Assembly (NCBI GenBank): GCA_038231295.1
Contig: JBBRLP010000003.1
Location: 1 to 64,000 of the forward strand
Direction of reading: 5' to 3'
DNA: 64,000 bases
Source of the DNA: JANXLO01 sp038231295
GTDB taxonomy: Bacteria; Armatimonadota; Chthonomonadetes; Chthonomonadales; Chthonomonadaceae
Position numbers and translations under genes: made by a program
Notes under the pieces: model-generated
Seen by the model: the letters and a program-made list of their open reading frames with translations, nothing else
What the model was told of the DNA's origin: nothing
Database searches by the model: none
In this document: positions 15,769-24,470 of the stretch, piece after piece
Position numbering within the stretch: the first letter of the stretch is position 1
Layout of the letters: the number at the start of each line of letters is the position of its first letter

Positions 15769-17754
15769 TCAGGCGGGCTCGGGGCGAAGCCGCTGCGGAA
15801 TGCGCGGGGTCTCGGTGGGAGCCGTGAGGCCCGTCGTGGGCGTAGGCGGCTCAATGGGCGGCTGCGTCATCGTACGGCGGATGTCGTCTGCATTCATTTC
15901 GCCGCTCAAGAGCGCCATGAACTCCTCACGGGTCAGGGTCTCTTTCTCCAGCAGGATCTCCGCAATCTCATCCATCTTGGCGCGGTTCTCGGTCAAGATG
16001 TGCCGCGCCCGCTCGTAGCCCTGGTCTATGAAGGCGCGAACCTCTTCGTCAATCGCCTGTGCGGTCTCTTCGCTGTAGTCGCGGTCTTCCATCACGTCGC
16101 GGCCCAGGAAGGGGTTGCCGTGACGGCGACCGAAGCGAAGCGTTCCAAGACGGTCGCTCATGCCGTATTCGCAGACCATCGCACGGGCCACGTCCGTCGC
16201 ATGGTCAAGGTCGGCAGAGGCTCCGGTCGTTACGTCGCTGAAGACGAGTTCCTCGGCGACACGGCCCCCGAGCGCCGCGGTGATGTCATCCAGCATGTCC
16301 TGCTTCGTTCGCAGGCTGTCCTCTTTAGGCAGATACCAGGTGGCGCCGCCGCTCATTCCGCGTGGAATGACGGTGATCTTGTAGACGGGATTCGCGTTGG
16401 GAATCTTCGCCGCGACGATGGCGTGTCCGAGTTCGTGGAAGGCGACGACGCGCAGGGTCCGCTGGCTGTTCATGCGGGTTTTGCGCTCCGGCCCCATCAG
16501 GACACGGTCTCGCGCCTCGTCGAACTCCGCCATCGCGATCCGTGTTTTGTCACGCCGCGCCGCAAGAATCGCCGCTTCATTCACGACGTTCATAATGTCC
16601 GCGCCGGTGAAGCCCGGAGTGAGTTTTGCCAGCGTATCCACGTTGACATCTTCCTCCAGCGGCTTGCCGCGCAGATGCACCTTGAAGATCGCGTTGCGCC
16701 CGACAACGTCCGGGGCGTCCACCACCACGCGCCGGTCGAAGCGACCGGGACGGAGCAGAGCGGGGTCCAGAACGTCGGGGCGGTTCGTCGCCGCGATCAT
16801 GATGACGCCCGCGTTGGGGTCAAAACCGTCCATCTCAACCAGCAGTTGGTTGAGGGTCTGTTCGCGCTCATCGTGACCGCCGCCGAGACCCGCGCCGCGC
16901 TGTCGGCCCACCGCATCAATCTCATCAATGAAGATGAGGGAGGGGCGATTGGACTTGGCGGTATCGAACAGGTCGCGCACACGACTGGCTCCTACGCCGA
17001 CAAACATCTCGACAAAGTCCGAACCGGAGATATGGAAGAAAGGAACGTTCGCTTCGCCTGCGACCGCACGGGCAAGCATCGTCTTACCGCATCCGGGAGG
17101 TCCGAGGAGCAGGACACCCTTCGGGATTTTCGCACCGAGCGCCTGGAATTTCTTGGCGTTCTTGAGGAACTCGACGATCTCCTGAAGCTCCTGCTTGGCC
17201 TCTTCGACGCCCGCGACTTCTTCAAATGTCACGCGCTGCCCGGTGTCGGTCAGGCGCTTGGCCTTGCTGCGTCCAAAATTGAGGGCCTGATTGCCGCCCG
17301 ACTGCGCCTGCCGCAGGAAAAATATCCAGAACAGCGCAATAAAGCCAATCGGCAGCAGAATAATCGTCAGGAAGGTCTGAACGCTCTCACTCATAAACGG
17401 CCGTTTGAACTCGAACGCGATATGGTTGGTATGGAGCAACTCGTACAGCTTACTGCGGGATTCCGGCGCATCCGGCAGGACGACGGAAGCCATCTTTGCC
17501 TCACCGGGGATTGGCTCCTTACCCGGACGCTGCGTCACCTGAAGTTCGTCTTTTGTGAACGTCAGTTTCTCCAGCGACTGCGGCGCGGTATCTATACGAT
17601 CCAGAAGCTGCTGGTATGTCCAGGTCTCCGGAGAGCTGCCGAAGCCTCTGAGTACGTTCGTCTGGAACAGTACAAACAGTAAGGCCACGATCATGATGAG
17701 CATCAGATAACGAAACGCACTAGTTCCCGTCTTCAAAACGACCTCCTCCGGCAT
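15769..17754 (-). CDS. ftsH: ATP-dependent zinc metalloprotease FtsH
   Basis: Membrane-anchored AAA+ protease that degrades misfolded membrane proteins and short-lived regulators. The 661-residue protein has a first membrane helix (about 16-32), a periplasmic domain, a second helix (about 128-148), the AAA module with GPPGCGKT (about 217), Walker B FIDEIDAVG, second region of homology DPALLRPGRFDRRV, and the M41 protease domain with zinc-binding HELGH (about 441). The C-terminus is proline-rich. Length and order match the family. It is downstream of tilS on the same strand, an arrangement common in bacteria (tilS-hpt-ftsH, here without hpt). A TATAAT overlapping the tilS stop probably gives it its own promoter. 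Confidence 0.98.
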   Translation of the reverse strand: MPEEVVLKTGTSAFRYLMLIMIVALLFVLFQTNVLRGFGSSPETWTYQQLLDRIDTAPQSLEKLTFTKDELQVTQRPGKEPIPGEAKMASVVLPDAPESRSKLYELLHTNHIAFEFKRPFMSESVQTFLTIILLPIGFIALFWIFFLRQAQSGGNQALNFGRSKAKRLTDTGQRVTFEEVAGVEEAKQELQEIVEFLKNAKKFQALGAKIPKGVLLLGPPGCGKTMLARAVAGEANVPFFHISGSDFVEMFVGVGASRVRDLFDTAKSNRPSLIFIDEIDAVGRQRGAGLGGGHDEREQTLNQLLVEMDGFDPNAGVIMIAATNRPDVLDPALLRPGRFDRRVVVDAPDVVGRNAIFKVHLRGKPLEEDVNVDTLAKLTPGFTGADIMNVVNEAAILAARRDKTRIAMAEFDEARDRVLMGPERKTRMNSQRTLRVVAFHELGHAIVAAKIPNANPVYKITVIPRGMSGGATWYLPKEDSLRTKQDMLDDITAALGGRVAEELVFSDVTTGASADLDHATDVARAMVCEYGMSDRLGTLRFGRRHGNPFLGRDVMEDRDYSEETAQAIDEEVRAFIDQGYERARHILTENRAKMDEIAEILLEKETLTREEFMALLSGEMNADDIRRTMTQPPIEPPTPTTGLTAPTETPRIPQRLRPEPA

Positions 17755-17792
17755 CGCGTATACGACGATGCTGGCAGTTCCGAATGCCTTCT

Positions 17793-17798
17793 ATTATA
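17793..17798 (-). promoter_or_regulatory. Putative -10 element for ftsH, overlapping the tilS stop codon
   Basis: TATAAT on the minus strand (17798-17793) overlaps the TAA of tilS (17796-17794) and lies about 38 bases before the ftsH ATG. No good -35 hexamer is visible at 16-18 bases, so this is a partial match. Confidence 0.4.
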
Positions 17799-19365
17799 GC
17801 ACACCCATTCCCTGTGCCGTTTCCATTCTGTGAAAACGGCGGGCATGGAACCAGTATATGAGGATAAAACGGTCTTCATTTCCCGTCAGCCTTCCATGCG
17901 CGGGGCGTGCCCTATCGCATGAAAATGCCTTCTCCCCCGGAATCGGGGGCCGGGGGGCGTATTTTCCCGTCAGAAACTCCGGTTCCGATGCGTCCAGCGC
18001 CAGTTCGTCGGCCCGGACGCCGAGAACGGCCAGAACGCGCCCGGTCGCGTCCACAAGAATAGGAAGACGATGCCGTGCCTCCGCCTCGATCTTGCGGTCT
18101 GTAAACAGGTCCTGAAGTTTCTTCGTTCCGCCCAGGCCACGGGGCCGCATTCTGTCTCCGGGCTGCCAGGAACGTAAGGTGAGCGGCAGGTATATCTCAG
18201 CCTCGCGATAGAGCAGGCTGTCCGCGCTCGCCTGCTCTCTGGCCTCCTGCCACGTTGTCAGACGCCGGGCCTCAGTGCGGATGCCCGCCTCGGGAATTTC
18301 GGCGAAGCCGGGAACCGACAGCGTATGCTCCCATGCCAGCGCTGTCGTTTGCGCCTGTTCGCGGTAAACACGTATCTCCTGCGCCGTCACTGCGATACGA
18401 ATTTCGTTTCCGGCGTGAATAGGGAGGTTAATCGTCAGGTTTTGTCCCGACTGAACGGCGTCCAACGCTCGCTCCGTCGTCTCCATACCGATATTTTGCA
18501 GGTCGCCGCGCACTACAGCGATAGCGCGACGCAGTGTTCTGCGCCGCAGGGCGAGCGGCAATTCCCTCAACGCCGACGTATTCAGGCACAGTTCGTTCGC
18601 GGATTTCGACAACACAACCGTCGCAAGCGCCTGCTCTGCAAGATTTTCCAGCAGTTCATTGTCGGCGGCGGCGAGGGAAGACAGGCGAAAAATGGAATCG
18701 CCTATGCGTTGATTGTAGTACGAAGTCAGATGCGGCAGCAGTTCCGCCCGTACCCGGTTGCGCTGATAGTCCAATTTTTTGTTCGAGGAGTCGTGTCGGG
18801 GAGAGAGAACGTGTTGGACGCAGTAGGAGAGCGTCTCCTCGCGGGAGACATCCAGAAGAGGGCGCACGAGAGGCGGGGCGCAGGCGCAAAGTCCGGTCAG
18901 ACCTTCCAAACCCGTACCCCTTAAAATATGCATCAGCACTGTTTCGATCTGGTCATCCCGCGTATGTCCGAGGGCGATAGTCATGGCCCCAGACTCGTAT
19001 GCCACCCGGCGCAGGAAAGCATGACGCACTTCCCGCGCCGCCTCCTGTGCGGAGAGATGGCGGCGACGGCGCATCGCGGGAACGTCCGCTTTTTCGATCA
19101 CACAGGGAACGTCGAGACGGAGGCAGAGAGCCGCCACATACTCGGCATCGCCCTCCGCCTCCGCCCCCCGAAACCCGTGATTCAGATGCGCCGCGACGAG
19201 ACTCAGTTTCCACTCCGCCCGCATTTCGGACAGCGCATGGAGCAGCGCGGTCGAATCTGGCCCGCCGGACACCGCCACGACGACCGTCTGACCGGGCAGG
19301 AACAGGCTGTTCTGCTCGACGGTACGGCACATTCTCGTCTTCAAATCCTCTGCCTGTCTCTTCAT
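17794..19365 (-). CDS. tilS: tRNA(Ile)-lysidine synthase
   Basis: Modifies C34 of tRNA-Ile(CAU) to lysidine so that it reads AUA; essential in most bacteria. 523 residues. N-terminal PP-loop VAVSGGPDSTALL (SGGPDS 33-38), then LNHGFRGAEAEGDAEYV and GHTRDDQIETVLMHILRGTGLEGL, typical of the adenylating domain. The C-terminal substrate-binding domain includes LRSWQPGDRMRPRGLGGTKKLQDLFTDRKI. About 50 residues continue past the usual end, and residues about 470-496 are encoded by dispersed repeat R1. The start is ATG 19365; the open frame further upstream runs into the MFS gene and is not coding. TATAAT lies only six bases before the ATG. Confidence 0.95.
   Translation of the reverse strand: MKRQAEDLKTRMCRTVEQNSLFLPGQTVVVAVSGGPDSTALLHALSEMRAEWKLSLVAAHLNHGFRGAEAEGDAEYVAALCLRLDVPCVIEKADVPAMRRRRHLSAQEAAREVRHAFLRRVAYESGAMTIALGHTRDDQIETVLMHILRGTGLEGLTGLCACAPPLVRPLLDVSREETLSYCVQHVLSPRHDSSNKKLDYQRNRVRAELLPHLTSYYNQRIGDSIFRLSSLAAADNELLENLAEQALATVVLSKSANELCLNTSALRELPLALRRRTLRRAIAVVRGDLQNIGMETTERALDAVQSGQNLTINLPIHAGNEIRIAVTAQEIRVYREQAQTTALAWEHTLSVPGFAEIPEAGIRTEARRLTTWQEAREQASADSLLYREAEIYLPLTLRSWQPGDRMRPRGLGGTKKLQDLFTDRKIEAEARHRLPILVDATGRVLAVLGVRADELALDASEPEFLTGKYAPRPPIPGEKAFSCDRARPAHGRLTGNEDRFILIYWFHARRFHRMETAQGMGVL
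17876..17956 (-). repeat. Dispersed repeat R1, copy b, inside the 3' end of tilS
   Basis: The reverse complement reads GGGGGAGAAGGCATTTTCAT then GCGATAGGG...CGCGCATGGAAGGCTGACGGGAAAT, the same unit as at 6541-6610 and 39011-39089. Here it is translated in frame as part of the TilS C-terminus. Confidence 0.82.
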
Positions 19366-19371
19366 GGGTTC

Positions 19372-19377
19372 ATTATA
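19372..19377 (-). promoter_or_regulatory. Putative -10 element directly before the tilS start
   Basis: TATAAT (minus strand 19377-19372) is six bases from the ATG, so transcription would begin at or next to the A of the start codon, giving a leaderless message. The -35 region is weak. Confidence 0.4.
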
Positions 19378-19439
19378 ACCCAATCGGCAGGAAATGCAGC
19401 GAGGATTCCGGTCAGAAGAGTTCGGATCACAGGCGAATG

Positions 19440-20846
19440 TCAGGCACTCTGCTCGGCAGGCATTGGCGCCTCGTCGCGCATGGCGACAACCGCCTCGGCC
19501 TTCTGTTCGGCTTCCAGTCGTTTCGCAGCCTCTCCCAGCGGCTCTCGGCTCCGTGTCCAGGCGGGCAGAAACGGAATCAAGACAAACGCGACGACTGTGA
19601 AGGCGAAACCTGCCCACTGCCCGTATACCCAGCCATGCACGATCGAGTGTCCATGCGCCGGGCCAAAATAGTCGTACAGTGCACTGCCGATTTTCTCGCT
19701 CAATGCCCCGGCGAAGGCGATCGTCGCCAGCACGAGCGCATAAATGGTGCCTTCGATTCCGGGCGGACACGCACGGGCGGCGAGTGTCACCAGACAGAGA
19801 TGATAGATGATCCCGATGAAGGCAGCCGCCGCGATGAAAATTCGTGCGGTCATGGCATCGTGTATCTGCAGCATACACAGATAACTCAGCGTATCCATGA
19901 GCCAGGCGCCCCAGACGAGTGCAAGAATGGGTAGACGGCGGGACAGAGCGCCGAACCCAGCAATCCCCAGTAGGATACCTATCGCCTGATAGACGCCGAG
20001 GTCGCCGATGAACTGTTTTGTGAAGCCCAGCGCGTCCTTCTCGTAGAACGTTCTCGCCGTGTTCAGCCCCGGCGTCAGGATGAGATAGAAGATGTAGGCG
20101 ACAATCACCCATAGCCCCGGTGTTGCAGCGGCGTTTCTCAGCGCCTGCATCGTCTTAGCGCGTTCCCGCAGCTTGCTTTCCGCCTGCTGTTCCTCTGTTT
20201 GAACGGCGCGAGAAGCCTGCTGAGACCGTGACTCGGTGAGGAGACCGAAGAAGGAGCCGCGCACCAGGCTTAGCAGCGAGGCCAGGAGGAAGACCGTCGT
20301 ATAGGACAGTTTTTCCGCCGCGTAGCCGCCCAGATGGCTCGTGAAGAGAAGCTGCATGGTGTAGGGTACGAACAGATAGACCGCCTGTAATCTTCCGAAC
20401 GAGCCGGTCAGATTGCCCACAGCGACCATCACCGCGTTCGTCATCACCCACAGCAGAACGCCGCCCGTCCCCGTCAGAATGATAAGGCCGACAACAACGG
20501 CATAGTGGTACTGATGCAGAAGGGCGAGACAGAGGAAGCCGAGTGCATCCAGCACGGAGGCGAGGATAAAATAGGAGCGGCGATGGTAGCCGAACAGGGG
20601 GAACAGTTCCGACCAGGCCCCCATGAAGGGCTGGATATAGCTCGGTATGCCCGTCAGGAGCTGGAGCGTCCCAACGCCGCTCGCCGACAGGTGCAGCTCT
20701 TCTTTGTAGAGGAACAGAAGTTTTTCGGAGATGAGCGCACTCATCAAGGTCCCGACGAAGATCGTCAGGCCGACCAGCAGCGCTGTGCGTAGAAAGAGAG
20801 TCCGATGGGAGGGTTCCCCAGAAAGCGCGGGGGGATGAGCAGTCAT
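19440..20846 (-). CDS. Major facilitator superfamily transporter
   Basis: 468 residues with about 12 hydrophobic helices in two halves separated by a charged loop (about residues 215-235, rich in Gln, Arg, Glu). The first half has LTIFVGTLMSALISEKLLFLY and SYIQPFMGAWSELFPLFGYHRRSYFILAS, resembling the folate-biopterin (BT1-like) branch of the MFS. The substrate cannot be read from sequence. The C-terminal tail is charged and cytoplasmic. It is upstream of tilS by 74 bases on the same strand. A possible upstream promoter was not resolved. Confidence 0.8.
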   Translation of the reverse strand: MTAHPPALSGEPSHRTLFLRTALLVGLTIFVGTLMSALISEKLLFLYKEELHLSASGVGTLQLLTGIPSYIQPFMGAWSELFPLFGYHRRSYFILASVLDALGFLCLALLHQYHYAVVVGLIILTGTGGVLLWVMTNAVMVAVGNLTGSFGRLQAVYLFVPYTMQLLFTSHLGGYAAEKLSYTTVFLLASLLSLVRGSFFGLLTESRSQQASRAVQTEEQQAESKLRERAKTMQALRNAAATPGLWVIVAYIFYLILTPGLNTARTFYEKDALGFTKQFIGDLGVYQAIGILLGIAGFGALSRRLPILALVWGAWLMDTLSYLCMLQIHDAMTARIFIAAAAFIGIIYHLCLVTLAARACPPGIEGTIYALVLATIAFAGALSEKIGSALYDYFGPAHGHSIVHGWVYGQWAGFAFTVVAFVLIPFLPAWTRSREPLGEAAKRLEAEQKAEAVVAMRDEAPMPAEQSA

Positions 20847-21011
20847 AATTCAATCCTCTTCAGTCTGAATTTGCGCGGACAGGAATGCGGCGCTGCATGA
20901 AGTGGCTGCACAGGCGACATGAACCTTTCAGAACGTCGTTCGCTTACTATTGTGACAGACTGACGTGCGAAATCGCAGCATCTTCCCGCAGGGTGGACAT
21001 TTTAGGCTGCC

Positions 21012-22850
21012 ATGCCACATAATGAACGCAGAATCGACGAGAGAGGTAACAGACAGGCCATGTCATCCGCGCAACTTTGCCGGGAGGAGTATCTACAGCG
21101 GCTGGAACAGCGTCGTGCGGCGGCCCAGCGGCAGGCCGAGCAGCATATCGTTTTTGGCCGCGCCCGTACCGCAACGTTCTGCGCGGCCCTGCTGATAGCG
21201 TGGCTGGCCTGGCAGAAATCGTTATTTTCTGCCTGGTGGCTGGTTCTGCCCCTGCTCTGCTTCATCGCGCTGCTGTTTGCCCACGACCGCCTGATCCGCA
21301 AAATGGAGCAGGCGAAACGCATGGTCGCGTTTTATGAGCAGGGGCTGCGACGGATAGAGGATCGGTGGGCAGGAACCGGCGTCCGGGGAGAACGCTTTGC
21401 CAGCGCGGAGCATCCCTATGCGGGTGACCTGGATATTTTTGGACGCGGCTCGCTGTTTGAACTTCTCTGCACGGCGCGAACGCGCATGGGTGAGGCGACT
21501 CTGGCTGCCTGGCTGTCCGCTCCCGCCTCTCCTGCGACTATATATGCCCGACAGGCGGCAGTCGCCGATCTGCGCGACCGGCTGGATTTTCGGGAGAAAC
21601 TGGCGACCGCAGGAGAGGAAGTTCGCTCCAGTCTCCAGCCGCAGCTTCTCACCGAATGGGGCGCTGAACCGACGGAATGCATCTCGGCCCGCGTATGGGC
21701 AGGCGTTGTGTGCATGGCGGCAGTCAATCTGGTCGCGGCGGCATGGGGATTGTCGGGGCGGGGCTACTATCTGCTCATGCTGCTGGTCGTGGTGGATTGG
21801 GGGCTGCTCTGGAGACAGCGGCAGGGCATCCGCAAGGTCGCCCTGACGACCGACCGACCAGCGCAGCAGCTTGACCTTCTGTCGGCGCTTCTCTCGCAGC
21901 TCGAAACCGAGCCGTTCCGCGCCCCGCTGCTTCAGGAGATGCAGGCGCGTCTGACGGTGGAGGGACTGCGAGCGTCCGTACAAATTGCCCGGCTCCAGCG
22001 ACTGTTGGGGTGGCTGAACCTGCGCCAGCATGTCCTGTTCGCCCCGGTGGATGCCGTTCTGCTCTGGACGGTGCAACTGGCATTCGCCGTGCAGAACTGG
22101 CGGGCGGCGAACGGGGCGCATCTCGCGGACTGGATAACGGTACTCGGCGACTTCGAGGCGCTCGGCTCGCTCGCCGCCTACGCCTGCGAACATCCCGCCG
22201 ACCCGTTCCCGGAGATTGTGGAGACCGGAACCGTACTGCGGGCGACAGGCCTCGCCCATCCCCTCTTGCCACAGTCGCAGGCCGTTCCCAACGACATCGC
22301 CATTGAGGAAAAAACCCGCTGCTATATCATCAGCGGGTCGAATATGTCGGGCAAAAGTACGCTCATGCGTACCATCGGCGTCAACACGGTTTTAGCGCTG
22401 GCAGGTGCGCCGGTGCGGGCCGTTCAGTTTACCCTGACGCCCGTGCAGATTGGGGCGTCGCTGCGAACGCAAGACTCTCTCCAGGGCGGCATCTCCCGTT
22501 TCTACGCCGAGATACAGCGTCTGCGTCAGATCGTAGACCTCGCCAGAGAGCGGCCAACGCTGCTGTTTCTGCTGGACGAGATTCTGCACGGCACCAACTC
22601 CCACGACCGTCGTCTCGGCGCGGAGGCGGTTCTGCGCTCCCTCCTGCGCGAAGGCTCGGTCGGCCTCCTCACCACCCACGATCTCAGCCTGACACAGATC
22701 GCCGCCGACCCCGAACTTCACGCAATCAATGTCCATTTCGAGGACTCCATTGAGGACGGCAAGATGCATTTCGACTATCATCTGCGTCCCGGCGTCGTCA
22801 CCCGCAGCAACGCCATCGAACTCATGCGGGCAGTGGGACTGGAAGTCTAA
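21012..22850 (+). CDS. Membrane-anchored MutS-family ATPase
   Basis: 612 residues. It has two adjacent membrane helices near residues 55-95 (ATFCAALLIAWLAW and WWLVLPLLCFIALLF), then MutS-like lever/clamp helices, and a C-terminal MutS ABC ATPase: YIISGSNMSGKSTLMRTIGVN (Walker A, about 435-455), signature-like LRTQDSLQGGISRFYAEI, Walker B FLLDEILHGTNSHDR (about 518) and the TTHDL switch histidine. It lacks the mismatch-recognition domain I, so it is not the canonical repair protein. Similar membrane MutS-like proteins are known in several phyla without an established function. The start is ATG 21012 or ATG 21060 (GAGAGG upstream of the latter). It converges with the TPR gene 24 bases away. 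Confidence 0.87.
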   Translation: MPHNERRIDERGNRQAMSSAQLCREEYLQRLEQRRAAAQRQAEQHIVFGRARTATFCAALLIAWLAWQKSLFSAWWLVLPLLCFIALLFAHDRLIRKMEQAKRMVAFYEQGLRRIEDRWAGTGVRGERFASAEHPYAGDLDIFGRGSLFELLCTARTRMGEATLAAWLSAPASPATIYARQAAVADLRDRLDFREKLATAGEEVRSSLQPQLLTEWGAEPTECISARVWAGVVCMAAVNLVAAAWGLSGRGYYLLMLLVVVDWGLLWRQRQGIRKVALTTDRPAQQLDLLSALLSQLETEPFRAPLLQEMQARLTVEGLRASVQIARLQRLLGWLNLRQHVLFAPVDAVLLWTVQLAFAVQNWRAANGAHLADWITVLGDFEALGSLAAYACEHPADPFPEIVETGTVLRATGLAHPLLPQSQAVPNDIAIEEKTRCYIISGSNMSGKSTLMRTIGVNTVLALAGAPVRAVQFTLTPVQIGASLRTQDSLQGGISRFYAEIQRLRQIVDLARERPTLLFLLDEILHGTNSHDRRLGAEAVLRSLLREGSVGLLTTHDLSLTQIAADPELHAINVHFEDSIEDGKMHFDYHLRPGVVTRSNAIELMRAVGLEV

Positions 22851-22874
22851 TCTCCGCGCTGAGGCCGCCCCTCC

Positions 22875-24284
22875 CTAATCTCCACGCGCTGTGCGAAGGC
22901 CCGGTTGATTTCCGGCTTCCCTCTGCGTGACCCCGGAGCCTTCTCCCAGCGATTTTACAGTCTGCTCCGCTGTCACAGCATAGAGGGGATGGAAACGGGG
23001 GTTCGTGCTGAGCGCCTGATAGAGAGCGAGGCGGGCCGTCTGTGCATCCCCGGCTTTCGCGTATATCAATCCTTTGTGGAAGAGGAAAAGCGCCTCCGGG
23101 GTATTCTGCTGGAGGGCCTGCGCGATTGTCCGTTTGGCGTCGTCAACCCGTCCGTTCTTGAAATAACACCAGGCCAGCGTATCCGCCGCATAGACATTCT
23201 TGCGCGTCTTGTACTCCTCTTCGGCGAGGCGCAGGGCTTCGGGCAGATTACGGTCGTGGTCGGCATAGAACTGCGCGACCAGCATATCCCCACGCACCCC
23301 GTTCGCCTTGTAGAGTTTCCAGACTGCATCCACAATGGCATACTGCTTCTCCGCCTCCGCCTTCTTTCCTGTCAGCGCATAGAGATCGCCAAGCGCGACG
23401 ACGGAGTCCACCTGCGGCACGACCTCAACGGCTTTCTTGTAGAACTCAATCGCCGCCGTATAGTCCTTTTCCGCCGCCTTGACTTTGCCCAGCGTCGCCA
23501 GCAGATGATAATTGTTGGGGCAGGCAGTCAGCCCTTCTCGAAGCATTTTTTCGGCGGGTACGTAGGCGCCATTGCTAAAATAGATGAGTGCGATCTGTGC
23601 GCGACACCACGCGGTATTTTCCGCATAGGGGCCACCGGACTGAACGGCTTTCAGCATCAACCAGGAGGCTTTGCGCGTGTTGCCGGAGAGATAAAGAAGG
23701 TGTGCGCCGCGACTGTAGGAGGAGATGTCCGGGCGCAGGTCCAGCATTTTCTGGACTTTCTCAAAGGCCTCTTTATAATCGCCCATCTCCGCAGCAGCAT
23801 CCCCCAGCAGGCCATACGCTTCGTTGTTTTTCGGGTCCACTGTCAGCGCCTTGTTCGCCCAATCGCGACTCTGTTCGAACTCATGTCGCCCGCCCGCTAC
23901 CCATGCCAGGCCGATCATCGCGGACTCATTTTTCGGCTCCAGGTCGAGCGCCCTGCGGTAAACGCCTTCGGCGCGGCCATAGAAGGTGACGTCCGCTGTC
24001 TCTCTGGCCTTCTGCATAAAACTGTCGCCGAGATTGACCCACGCGGAAGCCGTCTGCGGGCTGCGGCGAACGTAGGCTGACCAGCGCTGCATCTGCGCGT
24101 CACTTGCGGAAGGATGTGTGGCCGCAGGCACCGTCGTCAGTGTCTCGATGGGATTGGCGGCCGGGCTGGACGCCCTGACAGGGGTGGCCTGAGCAGCGCC
24201 GGACGTCGGCGTATGCTGCATCACAGACCATACGACCGCCGGACCACCGACGACGAGGCAGAGAAAGAGCAGGCTTTTCTTCAT
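22875..24284 (-). CDS. Secreted TPR-repeat protein
   Basis: 469 residues beginning MKKSLLFLCLVVGGPAVVWSV, a signal peptide or anchor, followed by an Ala/Pro/Thr-rich linker and at least eight tetratricopeptide-type repeats such as ESAMIGLAWVAGGRHEFEQS, NEAYGLLGDAAAEMGDYKEA and YHLLATLGKVKAAEKDYTAA. TPR arrays are protein-protein interaction scaffolds; the partner is unknown. I chose ATG 24284; an upstream extension to 24371 lies in a strong hairpin region and is unlikely to be coding. It follows the DUF4331 gene on the same strand but is separated from it by a terminator. Confidence 0.87.
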   Translation of the reverse strand: MKKSLLFLCLVVGGPAVVWSVMQHTPTSGAAQATPVRASSPAANPIETLTTVPAATHPSASDAQMQRWSAYVRRSPQTASAWVNLGDSFMQKARETADVTFYGRAEGVYRRALDLEPKNESAMIGLAWVAGGRHEFEQSRDWANKALTVDPKNNEAYGLLGDAAAEMGDYKEAFEKVQKMLDLRPDISSYSRGAHLLYLSGNTRKASWLMLKAVQSGGPYAENTAWCRAQIALIYFSNGAYVPAEKMLREGLTACPNNYHLLATLGKVKAAEKDYTAAIEFYKKAVEVVPQVDSVVALGDLYALTGKKAEAEKQYAIVDAVWKLYKANGVRGDMLVAQFYADHDRNLPEALRLAEEEYKTRKNVYAADTLAWCYFKNGRVDDAKRTIAQALQQNTPEALFLFHKGLIYAKAGDAQTARLALYQALSTNPRFHPLYAVTAEQTVKSLGEGSGVTQREAGNQPGLRTARGD

Positions 24285-24322
24285 GGAATTCGCTTTCACA
24301 GTCTTCTCCGTTACAAAAATCT

Positions 24323-24360
24323 CCCTGACAGGCGTGCATTCCGGTATACGCCTGTCAGGG
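24323..24360 (-). terminator. Intrinsic terminator after the DUF4331 gene
   Basis: A 13-bp stem CCCTGACAGGCGT / ACGCCTGTCAGGG with a 12-base loop. On the minus strand it is followed by GAGATTTTTG, so it ends the DUF4331 transcript before the TPR gene. Confidence 0.82.
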
Positions 24361-24404
24361 TTTCCTGGCATCAGATGGTTTGGCTCTCAGTACACGTCCT
24401 CGCA

Positions 24405-24461
24405 GGCAGAGTCTGGAATGCGATGCACTCAGATCGCGGCGCTTTCCAGACTCGCTCTGCC
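24405..24461 (-). terminator. Second stem-loop in the 3' region of the DUF4331 gene
   Basis: GGCAGA-GTCTGGAA pairs with TTCCAGAC-TCGC-TCTGCC (one 4-base bulge, 25-base loop). It starts 10 bases after the DUF4331 stop codon and lies 45 bases before the T-run terminator. Possibly an mRNA-stabilising hairpin. Confidence 0.55.
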
Positions 24462-24470
24462 GACTTGCAC

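Noticed and set aside
15760..17682. 640-codon open frame antisense to ftsH
   Set aside because: Same cause; no family resemblance, no ribosome binding site, and it runs through the bidirectional terminator region.
19366..20112. Upstream in-frame extension of tilS overlapping the MFS gene
   Set aside because: The extension has no homology to TilS; the PP-loop starts at the expected distance from ATG 19365.
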